64,000 nt of DNA from Alphaproteobacteria bacterium (GTDB lineage: Bacteria; Pseudomonadota; Alphaproteobacteria; TMED109), in the NCBI GenBank assembly GCA_022824395.1, contig JAJDZX010000015.1, positions 38,583 through 102,582 of the forward strand, given 5' to 3'. This document shows, one piece after another, positions 40,901 through 50,045 of the stretch; positions within the stretch are counted from its first letter, which is position 1; every line of letters starts with the position of its first letter. The notes under the pieces were generated by a model that saw nothing but the letters and a program-made list of their open reading frames with translations, did not search any database and was not told the origin of the DNA. Both the position numbers and the translations under genes were made by a program.

Positions 40901-41742
40901 TGACGGAAGCTACGGCGGCAACGGGCCCGGGTGAGGCATCCGGGCCACTGCTGTCGGCCAACAACATCGAGGTCGTCTACAACCGGGTGATCCTCGTTCT
41001 CAAGGGCGTGTCGCTAAGTGTGCCCCAGGGCGGGATCACGGCGCTGCTCGGCGCCAACGGCGCGGGCAAGACCACGACGCTGAAGGCGATCTCCCACATT
41101 CTCAAAGGTGAGCGGGGCGAGGTCACGCGGGGCAGCATCGTGTACGACGGGACGGATACCGAGCCGCTCACCCCGTCGGACCTTGTCCGGAAGGGCCTCG
41201 TGCAGGTCATGGAAGGCCGGCACTGCTTTGAGCACCTGACGGTCGAGGAGAACCTCCTGCTGGGGGCGTACACCCGGCGCGAGAGCCGCGCGGAACGGCG
41301 CGAGCAGCTCGAAAAGACGTACACGTACTTCCCCCGGCTGCGGGACCGTCGGCGTACGCAGGCGGGCTACGTCTCGGGCGGCGAGCAGCAGATGACCGCG
41401 CTTGGGCGGGCGCTCATGGCGCGCCCCCGGATGATCCTGCTCGACGAACCGTCCATGGGCCTGGCGCCGCAATTGCTGGCCGAGATCTTCAGTATCGTCG
41501 ACCGGCTCAACCGGGAGGAGCAGGTGAGCTTCCTCCTGGCCGAACAGAACACGCACACCGCGCTCAAGCACGCGGACTATGGCTACATCCTGGAAAACGG
41601 CCGGGTCGTGATGGAAGGCGCGTCTGAGCAGCTGACCGAGAATTCCGACGTGAAGGAGTTCTATCTCGGCCTCGGAGAATCCGGGAGGAGAGGGTTCCGG
41701 GATGCCAAGCACTACCGCCGCCGCAAGCGCTGGCTGTCGTAG
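40900..41742 (+). CDS. livF: Branched-chain-type ABC transporter ATPase (LivF-like)
   Basis: The 280-residue ATPase has Walker A GANGAGKTTTLKAI, the LivF-type VQVMEGRHCFEHLTVEENLLLGAYTR in pieces, signature YVSGGEQQMTALGRALMARP, Walker B MILLDEPSMGLAP and the switch region LAEQNTHTALKHADYGYILENG. ATG 40900 overlaps the livK stop by one base. The C-terminal tail (RRGFRDAKHYRRRKRWLS) is normal for this subgroup. The 3' end of the gene, from about 41611, is repeated in diverged form at 41871-41995 in the leader of the next gene. Confidence 0.93.
   Translation: MTEATAATGPGEASGPLLSANNIEVVYNRVILVLKGVSLSVPQGGITALLGANGAGKTTTLKAISHILKGERGEVTRGSIVYDGTDTEPLTPSDLVRKGLVQVMEGRHCFEHLTVEENLLLGAYTRRESRAERREQLEKTYTYFPRLRDRRRTQAGYVSGGEQQMTALGRALMARPRMILLDEPSMGLAPQLLAEIFSIVDRLNREEQVSFLLAEQNTHTALKHADYGYILENGRVVMEGASEQLTENSDVKEFYLGLGESGRRGFRDAKHYRRRKRWLS
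41611..41735 (+). repeat. Direct repeat, copy 1 (livF 3' end)
   Basis: This segment of the livF coding sequence matches 41871-41995 at an offset of 260 (then 259) nt. By hand count about 82 of the first 110 aligned positions are identical, including GATGCCAAGC and TCTCGGC blocks. Confidence 0.75.
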
Positions 41743-41870
41743 GGAGCTACCGGCGAGCGCGCGTCGGCGGTCCGCGGCGCCAGGAGCGGCAGCTCTCGTG
41801 TCGGGGTTGACCGGATGCGGAGCGCAAGTCGGTTTACTGACGCTATATTCGGGAATCGAGCTGAGCCGGC

Positions 41871-41995
41871 TTGGAAGGCGCATCCAGTCACCTGACCGAA
41901 CCTTCTAACAAGGAGGGGGTTTGTCTCGGCTTCGGAAATCCGGCAGGAGGGGGATCCGGGATGCCAAGCACGACTGTTGCCGGCAACGCCGGCTG
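41871..41995 (+). repeat. Direct repeat, copy 2 (leader and start of NosR-like gene)
   Basis: Read in the livF frame, the segment gives LEGASSHLTEPSNKEGVCLGFG, against livF MEGASEQLTENSDVKEFYLGLG (second peptide shortened by family context). A one-base deletion then shifts the frame. This copy supplies both the Shine-Dalgarno sequence AGGAGG and the ATG of the next gene. Confidence 0.75.
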
Positions 41996-44279
41996 GCGTA
42001 CACAGGTGCTTGCGGGCGTGAGCCTGCTGCTCCTGGGACTGCTGCCGGCGGTGCCCGCGCTGGCGCAGGGGCCCACCATCCTGCAGCAGGCGAAGGAGGA
42101 GGAGCCCGAAGAGGCCACGATCGCGCCTGGCGCGGATTCATTTCTGGCGACGTACCTGAACGTCGAGACCCTCCAGTACGTCTTTCCGGGTGCGGATTCG
42201 TACGAATTCGTCGAGGGCGAGTTTCCTAGCGTTGACGTCTACCAGGGGGGTGAGCGCGTAGGCTACGCCTTCGAGACGTACGATACCGTCCGCGGGCTGG
42301 GCTACTCGCGGCGGCCCTTCCATCTCCTGGTCGGCGTGCGGACGGACGGGGTCCTGTCCGGCGTGCGGCTGCTCGCCCACGTCGAGCCGATCGCCATCCT
42401 CGGCCGGACCGACGAGGATTTCCACCAGTACCTGACTCAATACGCGGACATCGATACCGCGCGTGGAATCAGCATGCGCCTCGGACTGTCGGATTCGGTC
42501 CTGGAGGGCGATGCGATCGCGATGCGCGAGACAGCGGGGGACACGTCGGATCTGGTCCCGGTCGATGCCATCTCGCGGATCACCACCTCGTCACTTCTGT
42601 TCATGGATTCGATCATGCGCGGTGCGCGCAAGGTCATGCGGGACCGGGGGTCCGTCCTCTCGGCCGACGACCTCGGCCGGGTGCTCGATCTCGAGCTCAT
42701 GCGCGAGCAGCCGTGGGCGTCGCTGCTGGAGGACGGTTCGATTGCCGCACGCACGGTGACGGTCGGGGACCTCGAGGCCGCACTGGCCGGCGACGACAAC
42801 ACGGCGCTTCCCAGGTCCGTGCGCTACGCGGGCGCCGACGAGCCGGTCGCCGAGGTCTATGCGGCGTTCGTCACGCCGGCCGGCATCGGCATCAACATCC
42901 TCGACCGCCGCTGGTACGACCAGTACGTATCCGCGGGCCGGTCGGTGGGAGACGTGGTCGTCTGGGTCGGGTTCCGGGGTCCGATCGGCTTCCGGGACAC
43001 GCGCGCGACCGCCGTGGCGCCGGACGTCTACGACAGGCTTCGCATTCGCCAGGACGACCGCTCAATCACGCTGACGCCCACGCTCTTCAAGTCGCTTCCC
43101 TTCCACCACATCGCCGAGGCCCCGACCCTCGACGACCAGGGACTGTTCTACTTCGCGCCCGGCACTGGACCGGATCCGACCCGACCCTGGACTCTCGAGT
43201 ACGTGGTCGACGGGGACCTCGCCCGGGGTGCGCCCGAGGACGCCGTGCCGGCGTCCGCGGTCTTCCCGGTCGCCTACACCATCCCCGCGCGGTACGTGCG
43301 CGCCGTGCCGCTGCCGTTGCCGCCCGTGGAGACGGCGGCGCTGGCCGCGATCGACAGCGGGCTGGACTGGCAGGGGATCTGGCGCGACCAGCCCGTGACC
43401 GTGGTGCTCGGGTTGATGACGGCGCTCGCAGTCATCCTGACGCTGGCGTTCCAGCGCCTCATTGTCCGCCACCGCACCCTGTACCGGATCATCCGGATCG
43501 GCCTCCTCGTGTGGATCGTCGGCTGGCTCGGGATCGTTGCCGGCGGGCAGCTCACGGTGCTCCACCTGATGAACGTGGTCCAGGTCCCGTTCTACGGGGG
43601 TGGGTTCGCCGGTTTCCTCGCCGAGCCCCTGATCACCATCGTGGGCGTCGCCGCCCTCGTCACCCTGCCGTTTTGGGGGCGCTCGCTCTTCTGCGGCTGG
43701 CTGTGCCCGTACGGGGCCATGCAGGAACTCCTCGGCCGGCTCGCCCGGACGTTCCGGGTCCGGCGGCCCCGCATCCCGCCGCTGTGGACCAAGCGCCTGA
43801 CCCGCGTGAAATACGTGATTTTGGCGGTCCTGCTCGTGCTCACGTTCGTGGATTTCGAGTGGGCTGCCTGGGCAGCCGGCATCGAGCCGTTCAAGACTGC
43901 GATCACCCTCCGCTTCGATGCCCCGACGGCAGCGGTGCTATGGGCCGGCGGTCTTCTGATCGTGGCGCTGTTCGTGGAACGGGCGTTCTGCCGGTTCCTG
44001 TGCCCGCTGGGCGCCGGCCTCGCGATCCTGGGCCGGATCCGGTTGTTCTCGTTCCTTCGCCGTCGACCCGAATGCGGCAGTCCGTGCCAGGCTTGCGGTC
44101 CCGTCTGTCCCACCGGCGCCATCGACCGGTCGGGGAAGATCAACATGAGCGAGTGCTTCTACTGCCTCGACTGCCAGGTCCTGCACGACGACAAGACCCG
44201 GTGCCCGCCGCTGGTTGCACAGCTGAAAGCCCGGGCGGCCGCGGAGACAGCCGCGAGGCCCGCCACCGCGTCAGCCTAG
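41961..44279 (+). CDS. NosR/NirI-family membrane flavo-iron-sulfur protein
   Basis: The 772-residue protein starts with a signal peptide (residues about 14-36, ending PALAQG). A periplasmic FMN-binding domain follows, with the attachment-type motif AISRITTSSLLFMDSI; the family form is SGATxTS, so the FMN Thr208 is kept but the Gly-Ala before it is changed. About five membrane helices carry CGWLCPYGAMQE and CRFLCPLGAG. A C-terminal polyferredoxin region ends with CGSPCQACGPVCPTGAID and CFYCLDCQVLHDD. NosR moves electrons for nitrous-oxide reduction, but no nos genes are here, so the role is open. ATG 41961 has AGGAGG upstream, inside the livF-derived repeat. Confidence 0.85.
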   Translation: MPSTTVAGNAGWRTQVLAGVSLLLLGLLPAVPALAQGPTILQQAKEEEPEEATIAPGADSFLATYLNVETLQYVFPGADSYEFVEGEFPSVDVYQGGERVGYAFETYDTVRGLGYSRRPFHLLVGVRTDGVLSGVRLLAHVEPIAILGRTDEDFHQYLTQYADIDTARGISMRLGLSDSVLEGDAIAMRETAGDTSDLVPVDAISRITTSSLLFMDSIMRGARKVMRDRGSVLSADDLGRVLDLELMREQPWASLLEDGSIAARTVTVGDLEAALAGDDNTALPRSVRYAGADEPVAEVYAAFVTPAGIGINILDRRWYDQYVSAGRSVGDVVVWVGFRGPIGFRDTRATAVAPDVYDRLRIRQDDRSITLTPTLFKSLPFHHIAEAPTLDDQGLFYFAPGTGPDPTRPWTLEYVVDGDLARGAPEDAVPASAVFPVAYTIPARYVRAVPLPLPPVETAALAAIDSGLDWQGIWRDQPVTVVLGLMTALAVILTLAFQRLIVRHRTLYRIIRIGLLVWIVGWLGIVAGGQLTVLHLMNVVQVPFYGGGFAGFLAEPLITIVGVAALVTLPFWGRSLFCGWLCPYGAMQELLGRLARTFRVRRPRIPPLWTKRLTRVKYVILAVLLVLTFVDFEWAAWAAGIEPFKTAITLRFDAPTAAVLWAGGLLIVALFVERAFCRFLCPLGAGLAILGRIRLFSFLRRRPECGSPCQACGPVCPTGAIDRSGKINMSECFYCLDCQVLHDDKTRCPPLVAQLKARAAAETAARPATASA

Positions 44280-44487
44280 CGGACCGCTGTCGATCGCAGG
44301 CTGCGGGTCGGGCGCACCGGGCGGGCAACCGGAAGGCCCGGCGGGTGGCCGGCGCCGACGGCAACGACCGTGATGCGGTCGCGGTCCTGGCCCGGCTGCG
44401 GCCGGCGCCGGAGCGCACGTCGGCAGCGATCCCATGTGTTAGATTGCAGCGCGTACCGCAGCATTCCAGCAACTTGCCGAAACGCTC

Positions 44488-45243
44488 ATGGCTGGCCATT
44501 CGCAATTCAAGAACATCATGTATCGCAAGGGCGCGCAGGACGCCAAGCGATCCAAGATTTTTTCCAAGCTCTCCCGTGAAATCACCGTCGCCGCCCGCTC
44601 GGGGCTGCCGGATCCTGACAAGAACCCTCGACTGCGCACCGCGGTCCTGGCCGCCCGAGCCGAGAACATGCCGAAGGACCGGATCGAGCGGTCCATTCAG
44701 AAGGCGCAGGGACCGGCGGCCGGCAGCGATTATCAGGAGGTCCGGTACGAGGGTCATGCCACCGGCGGGGTGGCGGTCATCGTCGAGGCCCTGACCGACA
44801 ACCGAAACCGCACGGTCTCGGAGGTGCGCGCCGCGTTCGGCAAGCACGGAGGCACGCTCGGCGAGACCGGAAGCGTCGGCTTTGCGTTCTCCCGCCAGGG
44901 GGTGATCCGGTTCCCGGCCGAGACGGGCGACGCCGATGCCATGCTTGAAGCGGCGGCCGAGGCTGGCGCCGATGATGTGATTTCGGGTGCCGACATGCAC
45001 GAGGTACGGACCGAATCGGACACGTTCGGCACGGTCAGGGATGCGCTGATCGAACAGCTCGGGACACCGACCAGCGCCCGGCTGGAGTGGGTTCCCCACA
45101 CGATGGTGCCGGTGAACGAGGATCAGGCACGGACCCTTTTCCGCATGATCGAAGTGCTGGAAGACAACGACGACGTGCAGTCGGTCTCGGCCAACCTGGA
45201 GGTGCCGGACGACGTTCTCGAGAAGCTGCGAGAATCGACCTGA
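44488..45243 (+). CDS. yebC: YebC/PmpR-family regulatory/translation-associated protein
   Basis: The 251-residue cytoplasmic protein matches YebC from its N-terminus ([22 protein letters not shown]) through [22 protein letters not shown] and [13 protein letters not shown], with the later [18 protein letters not shown] block. Members have been described as DNA-binding regulators and, more recently, as aids to translation of difficult motifs. It sits 44 nt before ruvC, its common genomic neighbour, and a TTAGAT -10-like box at 44436 may help drive the yebC-ruvCAB run. Confidence 0.96.
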   Translation: MAGHSQFKNIMYRKGAQDAKRSKIFSKLSREITVAARSGLPDPDKNPRLRTAVLAARAENMPKDRIERSIQKAQGPAAGSDYQEVRYEGHATGGVAVIVEALTDNRNRTVSEVRAAFGKHGGTLGETGSVGFAFSRQGVIRFPAETGDADAMLEAAAEAGADDVISGADMHEVRTESDTFGTVRDALIEQLGTPTSARLEWVPHTMVPVNEDQARTLFRMIEVLEDNDDVQSVSANLEVPDDVLEKLREST

Positions 45244-45287
45244 CCCTGGAGCGGACCGCGGAGCGCTGACGTGGCGTGCCGGCACCG

Positions 45288-45791
45288 ATGCGTCTGATTG
45301 GCCTGGATCCGAGCCTGGTGCAAACCGGCTGGGGGATCATCGACGTTCAGGGAAGGGACCTGTCCTTCGTGGCGTCGGGCGCCATTCGCACGCGTTCCGG
45401 GCATCCCATGGCCGAACGACTGGGTCTTATCGATGATGAACTCGGAAAGGTACTGGCCTTGCACGAGCCGGATGAGGCAGCGCTCGAACAGGTCTTCGGC
45501 AATCGCAATCCGCGCTCGACGCTAGCGCTCGGGCAGGCTCGAGGCGCGGTGTTCGTGGCCGTGGCCCGCCGCAGTCTGCCCGTCCACGAGTACGCGGCAA
45601 CCACGGTCAAGCAGGCGGTGACCGGACATGGCCACGCGAGCAAGGAACAGGTCGCCGCGCTCGTGCGGATGCAGCTCCCGCGCTCCAAGGCCGAGACCCA
45701 TGACGCATCGGACGCTCTCGCGGTGGCGATCTGCCACGCCAACCATGCACTGATGCACGCCCGCACCATCCGGGCCAGGGGTCGGTCATGA
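45288..45791 (+). CDS. ruvC: Crossover junction endodeoxyribonuclease RuvC
   Basis: RuvC cuts Holliday junctions during recombinational repair. All four acidic catalytic residues are present: Asp7 in GLDPSLVQTGWG, Glu67 in ALEQVFGNRNP, and Asp139 and Asp142 in THDASDALAVAICH. The 167-residue length is normal. I start at ATG 45288; a GTG four codons earlier is possible. The stop overlaps ruvA by 4 nt (ATGA). Confidence 0.96.
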   Translation: MRLIGLDPSLVQTGWGIIDVQGRDLSFVASGAIRTRSGHPMAERLGLIDDELGKVLALHEPDEAALEQVFGNRNPRSTLALGQARGAVFVAVARRSLPVHEYAATTVKQAVTGHGHASKEQVAALVRMQLPRSKAETHDASDALAVAICHANHALMHARTIRARGRS

Positions 45792-46378
45792 TCGCCAAGC
45801 TCCGTGGCCTGCTGGACTCCACGGGCGAGGACTGGGCCGTGATCGATGTCGGCGGTGTCGGCTATCAGGTCACATGCACTCGCCGCACCTTGGGCTGGCT
45901 TCTCGATACCCGGCCGGATGCGGAAGTGCTGGTACACACCAGTGCGCGCGACAATGCCGTGGAACTCTTCGGTTTCCGGGACGAGGCCGAGCGAGGCTGG
46001 TTCCGGGCACTCCTGACGGTGCAGGGCATCGGCGCCAAGACCGCGCTCGCAACGCTCGACGCACTTGGACCCGCGGAACTTGAGAAAGCCGTGGCTGCCA
46101 GCGACGTGAAGGCCATTACCCGTGCGCACGGCATTGGCGCGCGCGCTGCTTCGCGCATTGTGACCGAACTCAGGCACCGGGTGGACGCTGTGCCGACCTC
46201 CGTGGATGAGGGGCCGGGTTCCGTCGGGGGCGTTTACCGCGATGCCGTCGATGCCCTGGTGGCGCTCGGGTACGGCCGCATCGAGGCTGTCGAAGCCCTG
46301 TCGGGCGTGCAGGCAGAGCATCCAGACGGGAGCGCCGAAGACCTCGTCCGGCACGCGCTCAGGGCGATCGCCCGGTGA
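45788..46378 (+). CDS. ruvA: Holliday junction DNA helicase subunit RuvA
   Basis: RuvA binds the four-way junction and loads RuvB. The 196-residue protein has the N-terminal OB fold ([28 protein letters not shown] in pieces), tandem helix-hairpin-helix motifs ([16 protein letters not shown] and [17 protein letters not shown]) and a C-terminal three-helix domain that contacts RuvB ([20 protein letters not shown]). It overlaps ruvC and ruvB by 4 nt on each side. Confidence 0.96.
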   Translation: MIAKLRGLLDSTGEDWAVIDVGGVGYQVTCTRRTLGWLLDTRPDAEVLVHTSARDNAVELFGFRDEAERGWFRALLTVQGIGAKTALATLDALGPAELEKAVAASDVKAITRAHGIGARAASRIVTELRHRVDAVPTSVDEGPGSVGGVYRDAVDALVALGYGRIEAVEALSGVQAEHPDGSAEDLVRHALRAIAR

Positions 46379-47451
46379 GCCCGGAGGCATCTCTCGACGG
46401 CATGCGGGTCGTTGGCGCCGGGCCACGGCAGCCCGCGGACCGGGCACTTCGGCCGACGCGCTTTGACGAATTCATCGGCCAGGAACGCAACCTTCCGAAT
46501 CTGCGCGTCTTCATCCAGGCGGCGCGGGCGCGGAAAGAGGCCCTGGACCACGTCCTGCTCCACGGACCGCCGGGGCTGGGCAAGACCACGCTGGCGCACA
46601 TTGTCGCGCAGGAACTGGGCACCCGCATCCTGGTCACGTCGGGACCGGCGCTGGCACGCCCCGGCGATCTCGCCGCCATCCTGACCGGGCTCGATGCGCG
46701 GGACGTGTTGTTCGTCGACGAGATCCACCGGTTGCCCGTCACCGTCGAGGAAACGCTCTACCCCGCGCTGGAGGATTTTCGGCTCGATATCGTGATCGGC
46801 CGCGGTCCGGGTGCCAGGACGATGCGGATCGAACTTCCGCCCTTCACCCTGGTGGGTGCGACAACGCGGGCCGGCCGCCTTTCGAACCCGATGCGCGAAA
46901 GGTTTGGAATCCTGTTCCAAGTGGAGTTTTACACGCCCGAGGAACTGCAGCGCATCATCGGGCGCGGTGCCTCCCTGCTGGGCCTCGACCTCGATGCCGA
47001 CGCTGCGGGCGAGATCGCCAGGCGGGCCCGCGGCACACCGCGGGTGGCAACCCGCCTCCTGCGCCGCGTTCGGGACTTCGCGACCGTCCGGGGCGTGAAC
47101 GCAGTGCTGAAGCGCGACGCGGAATCCGCGTTGCAGCAGTTGCACATTGATGCCGATGGCTTGGACGCGATGGATCGCCGGTATCTCGACTGTTTGATCC
47201 GCAACTACGGCGGGGGCCCCGTCGGGATTGACACTCTCGCGGCCGCGCTGTCCGAGGAGGCCGAGACTCTCCAGGACGTGGTGGAGCCGTTCCTGCTGCA
47301 GACGGGATTTCTGCAGCGGACGCCCGCCGGTCGCGTCGCCACCGCGTCGGCATGGAGCCGGCTGGATTTGGAACCGCCCCAAGGGGGAACCCTTCCCGGA
47401 TTGTTCACTTCAGACGACGGGTCAGAGGGCGGACCTACTGATGACGCGTGA
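46375..47451 (+). CDS. ruvB: Holliday junction DNA helicase RuvB
   Basis: RuvB is the AAA+ motor of branch migration. The 358-residue protein starts at GTG 46375 (GTGA overlap with ruvA). It shows [12 protein letters not shown], Walker [14 protein letters not shown], Walker [13 protein letters not shown], sensor 1 [22 protein letters not shown] in pieces, and the winged-helix C-terminus ([19 protein letters not shown]). Length is normal. It overlaps the next gene by 11 nt. Confidence 0.97.
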   Translation: MSPEASLDGMRVVGAGPRQPADRALRPTRFDEFIGQERNLPNLRVFIQAARARKEALDHVLLHGPPGLGKTTLAHIVAQELGTRILVTSGPALARPGDLAAILTGLDARDVLFVDEIHRLPVTVEETLYPALEDFRLDIVIGRGPGARTMRIELPPFTLVGATTRAGRLSNPMRERFGILFQVEFYTPEELQRIIGRGASLLGLDLDADAAGEIARRARGTPRVATRLLRRVRDFATVRGVNAVLKRDAESALQQLHIDADGLDAMDRRYLDCLIRNYGGGPVGIDTLAAALSEEAETLQDVVEPFLLQTGFLQRTPAGRVATASAWSRLDLEPPQGGTLPGLFTSDDGSEGGPTDDA

Positions 47452-47887
47452 CGCGGTACCGTCGAGCGGATGCTTTCGGAATGGTACGCACGTCTTTCCG
47501 GTACGGGTTTACTTCGAAGACACCGACACTGGTGGCATCGTCTATCATGCGGACTACCTCCGCTACGCGGAGAGGGCCCGGACCGAGATGTTGCGCTGCC
47601 TCGGTATCGAGCACACGGTCGTGCTGGCCGAACACGAGGTATTCTTTGTCGTTCGCGAGATGCACGTGCAATTTCACGCTCCGGCACGCCTTGACGATGT
47701 GTTAGAAGTGCATACTGGAACGGGCTCCGTGAGCGGGGCCAGGCTTCGGCTTTCACAAACTATCCGGACCCGGGACGCAGTTCTGGTGGAGTTCGCCCTG
47801 ACCCTGGCCTGCGTGGCTGGGGACGGGCGTCCGCGGCGCTGGCCCGCTCCCGTGGCCGCGGCATTCGCCAACTTGACCCGTCGATAA
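47441..47887 (+). CDS. ybgC: Tol-Pal-associated acyl-CoA thioesterase YbgC
   Basis: YbgC is a hotdog-fold acyl-CoA thioesterase encoded at the head of tol-pal clusters. The 148-residue protein has the family motif [25 protein letters not shown] in pieces, with the catalytic Asp in TDTGGIVYH, followed by [19 protein letters not shown] start at ATG 47441, inside the end of ruvB. It precedes tolQ by 20 nt. Its exact physiological substrate is not settled, but phospholipid-related roles are proposed. Confidence 0.93.
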   Translation: MTRDAVPSSGCFRNGTHVFPVRVYFEDTDTGGIVYHADYLRYAERARTEMLRCLGIEHTVVLAEHEVFFVVREMHVQFHAPARLDDVLEVHTGTGSVSGARLRLSQTIRTRDAVLVEFALTLACVAGDGRPRRWPAPVAAAFANLTRR

Positions 47888-47907
47888 TTCCGGACATCTT
47901 CAGTTAC

Positions 47908-48618
47908 ATGGACGAGATTCTCACGACAACCGGTGACATCGACCTAACGATTTGGGGTCTTGTCCTGCAGGCCGACCTCGTGGTGAAGGCGGTGCTGGTG
48001 GTACTTGTCCTGGCCTCGATCTGGAGCTGGGCGGTGATCATTCAGAAGACCGGCCGGCTGCGGTACCTCAAGCGGAAGGCCAGTCAGTTCGAGCAAACGT
48101 TCTGGTCGGGTGGCTCCTTGGAGGAACTGCACCGGCATCTCCAGAGCCGCCCCGATCACCCGCTGGCCGCAGTGTTCGTGTCCGGCATGAATGAATGGCA
48201 GCGGTCGGTCGCGCAGACGGAACGTCAGCGCACGATCGCGGCAGGCCTGAGCGAGCGCATCGGGCAGGTGATGCATGTGACCGTCACCCGGGAAATGGAC
48301 GCCCTCGAGCGGAACGTGGGCTTTCTGGCGACGGTTGGGTCGACCGCGCCGTTTGTCGGCCTGTTCGGGACGGTCTGGGGGATCATGAACAGTTTCCAGT
48401 CGATTGCGGTGAGTCAGGACACGTCGCTTGCCGTGGTGGCGCCGGGCATCGCCGAGGCGCTGTTCGCGACGGCGCTCGGGCTGCTGGCCGCCATTCCCGC
48501 GGTGGTGGCCTACAACAAGATCTCGAGCGACCTCAACCGCTATGCCGCTCGGCTGGAGACGTTTGCGAGCGAGTTGGGCGCGTTGTTGTCGCGCCATATC
48601 GACGAGAACGAGTCGTGA
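47908..48618 (+). CDS. tolQ: Tol-Pal system protein TolQ
   Basis: TolQ is the inner-membrane stator protein of the Tol energy-transducing complex. The 236-residue protein has three membrane helices: one near residue 25 (VVKAVLVVLVLASIWSWAVI) and two after residue 135 (LATVGSTAPFVGLFGTVWGIMNSF and APGIAEALFATALGLLAAIPAVVAYN in pieces). The conserved cytoplasmic loop between helices 1 and 2 is present. Its stop overlaps tolR by 4 nt. Confidence 0.95.
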   Translation: MDEILTTTGDIDLTIWGLVLQADLVVKAVLVVLVLASIWSWAVIIQKTGRLRYLKRKASQFEQTFWSGGSLEELHRHLQSRPDHPLAAVFVSGMNEWQRSVAQTERQRTIAAGLSERIGQVMHVTVTREMDALERNVGFLATVGSTAPFVGLFGTVWGIMNSFQSIAVSQDTSLAVVAPGIAEALFATALGLLAAIPAVVAYNKISSDLNRYAARLETFASELGALLSRHIDENES

Positions 48619-49058
48619 AGATCGACCCGGTTCAGCACAAGGCGCGCGCCGGTCGAGGCACACGGGCGCCGATGTCGGAAATCAACGTCACGCCACTGGT
48701 CGACGTGATGCTCGTGCTGCTGGTCGTATTCATGATCACCGCGCCCCTGTTGACCACGGGCGTGAGCGTCAACCTGCCGGAGGCGGATGCCGAACCCATC
48801 CCGGGCAACGACGAACCCATCGTCGTGACGGTTCGGGCGGATGGGCAGGTCCTGCTGCTCGACACGCCGGTTGAAGTGGAGACCCTGGCCGCGAAGCTGG
48901 ACGCCATCCAGGGCGCCAGGCCCGACCAGCGGGTGTTTGTTCGAGGGGACCGCGATGTAGACTACGGTCGGATCATGGAAGTGATCGGACTCATTTCGGC
49001 GTCGGGTCAACATCGCGTGGCCCTCGTGACGATCCCGCCCGACCCCGACGGGCCCTGA
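48615..49058 (+). CDS. tolR: Tol-Pal system protein TolR
   Basis: TolR couples the proton-motive force to TolA. The 147-residue protein has one membrane helix starting with the functional Asp in SEINVTPLVDVMLVLLVVFM, then a periplasmic domain (VSVNLPEADAEPI, RVFVRGDRDVDYGRIMEVIGLI). The GTG start at 48615 overlaps tolQ. It lies 4 nt before tolA. Confidence 0.95.
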   Translation: MKIDPVQHKARAGRGTRAPMSEINVTPLVDVMLVLLVVFMITAPLLTTGVSVNLPEADAEPIPGNDEPIVVTVRADGQVLLLDTPVEVETLAAKLDAIQGARPDQRVFVRGDRDVDYGRIMEVIGLISASGQHRVALVTIPPDPDGP

Positions 49059-49062
49059 CACG

Positions 49063-50028
49063 GTGGGCCGTAGTGTCTTTCTATCGGTCCTGCTGCACGC
49101 CCTCTTCGTGACCCTCGCAGTGGTGGGCCTGCCGACCCTGTCGCGCCCGATCGTCTTGCCGCCGTCCATCGATGTGGAGCTGGCACAGGCACTCGAGCCT
49201 GCGCGGGAGGCGCCCGAGGTGCCGCCGCCGGCGGCGGTTCCACAACGGGACCCGGAACCAGAGGACCTTGCCCCGCCGCCGCCGCCGCCGGAACCGGTCG
49301 CTGCCGTGAGCCCGCCGCCACCCGAGGTGCCCAGCGCACCGGTGGAATCGCCGCCTCCCGAACCGGCCCTGGCGGCGGCCCCTCCTCCCGAGCCTGCACC
49401 GTCCCGATCCCCGCCACCACCACCCGAACCGGTTGCGCCGGCACCCGCCCCAACGGTCGTCTCCCCGACTCCCGCACCGACCGAGCCTCCGGTACCGCCT
49501 CCAACGGAAACGGCTCAGACCGCGCCAGCTCCCGAACTTGCTCCCGCGGCGCCACCACCACCCTCGCGCTTCGACGACATGCTCCGGGACCTCTCCGATC
49601 GGGCGCCCGCGCCGCCGGAACCCGAGAGGCCCCCCACGCAGCTGGAGGACACCATCGAGCAGCTCGCGGCGCTTGAGCCGCCGCCCACGCCCCTCACTTC
49701 CGAGACCCCCGAACAGCGGTTTGCCCGGGCTCGGATCTACGGATTGATCCAGAGACAGATACAGGCCAACTGGCGGCGACCACCGGCGCTTCAGGAGGCC
49801 GAAGACATGGCGGTGATCCTGGAGTTCCAGCTGCAGCCGGACGGCACGATCCATGATCTGAAGATTTCGGAGGCGGAACTGGCTCGGGTCGATCGAAACT
49901 CGCTCCTGCGTCCGCTCCTTGACAGTGCCCAGGCGGCAATTCTCCGGACCGGCAAGATCACTGGGCTGCCGCCAGAGGATTACGCACTCTGGCGGCGTGT
50001 GCGGCTAAACTTCCGTCCACAGCGCTAG
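49063..50028 (+). CDS. tolA: Tol-Pal system protein TolA (Pro-rich spacer type)
   Basis: TolA spans the periplasm and links TolQR to TolB and Pal. The 321-residue protein has one N-terminal membrane helix (VFLSVLLHALFVTLAVVGLP), a long spacer of Pro/Glu/Ala repeats (about residues 45-205) instead of the Lys/Ala helical domain of enteric TolA, and a C-terminal TonB/TolA-like domain (IQRQIQANWRRPPALQEAEDMAVILEFQL in pieces, ending RVRLNFRPQR). The Pro-rich spacer should form an extended rod. The GTG start at 49063 follows tolR by 4 nt. Confidence 0.9.
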   Translation: MGRSVFLSVLLHALFVTLAVVGLPTLSRPIVLPPSIDVELAQALEPAREAPEVPPPAAVPQRDPEPEDLAPPPPPPEPVAAVSPPPPEVPSAPVESPPPEPALAAAPPPEPAPSRSPPPPPEPVAPAPAPTVVSPTPAPTEPPVPPPTETAQTAPAPELAPAAPPPPSRFDDMLRDLSDRAPAPPEPERPPTQLEDTIEQLAALEPPPTPLTSETPEQRFARARIYGLIQRQIQANWRRPPALQEAEDMAVILEFQLQPDGTIHDLKISEAELARVDRNSLLRPLLDSAQAAILRTGKITGLPPEDYALWRRVRLNFRPQR

Positions 50029-50045
50029 CCTGCCAGGTACTCCCG

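Noticed and set aside
44340..44415. Two copies of GGCCGGCGCCG upstream of yebC
   Set aside because: Short GC-palindromic words like this recur by chance in DNA of this composition; no further copies or structure support a role.
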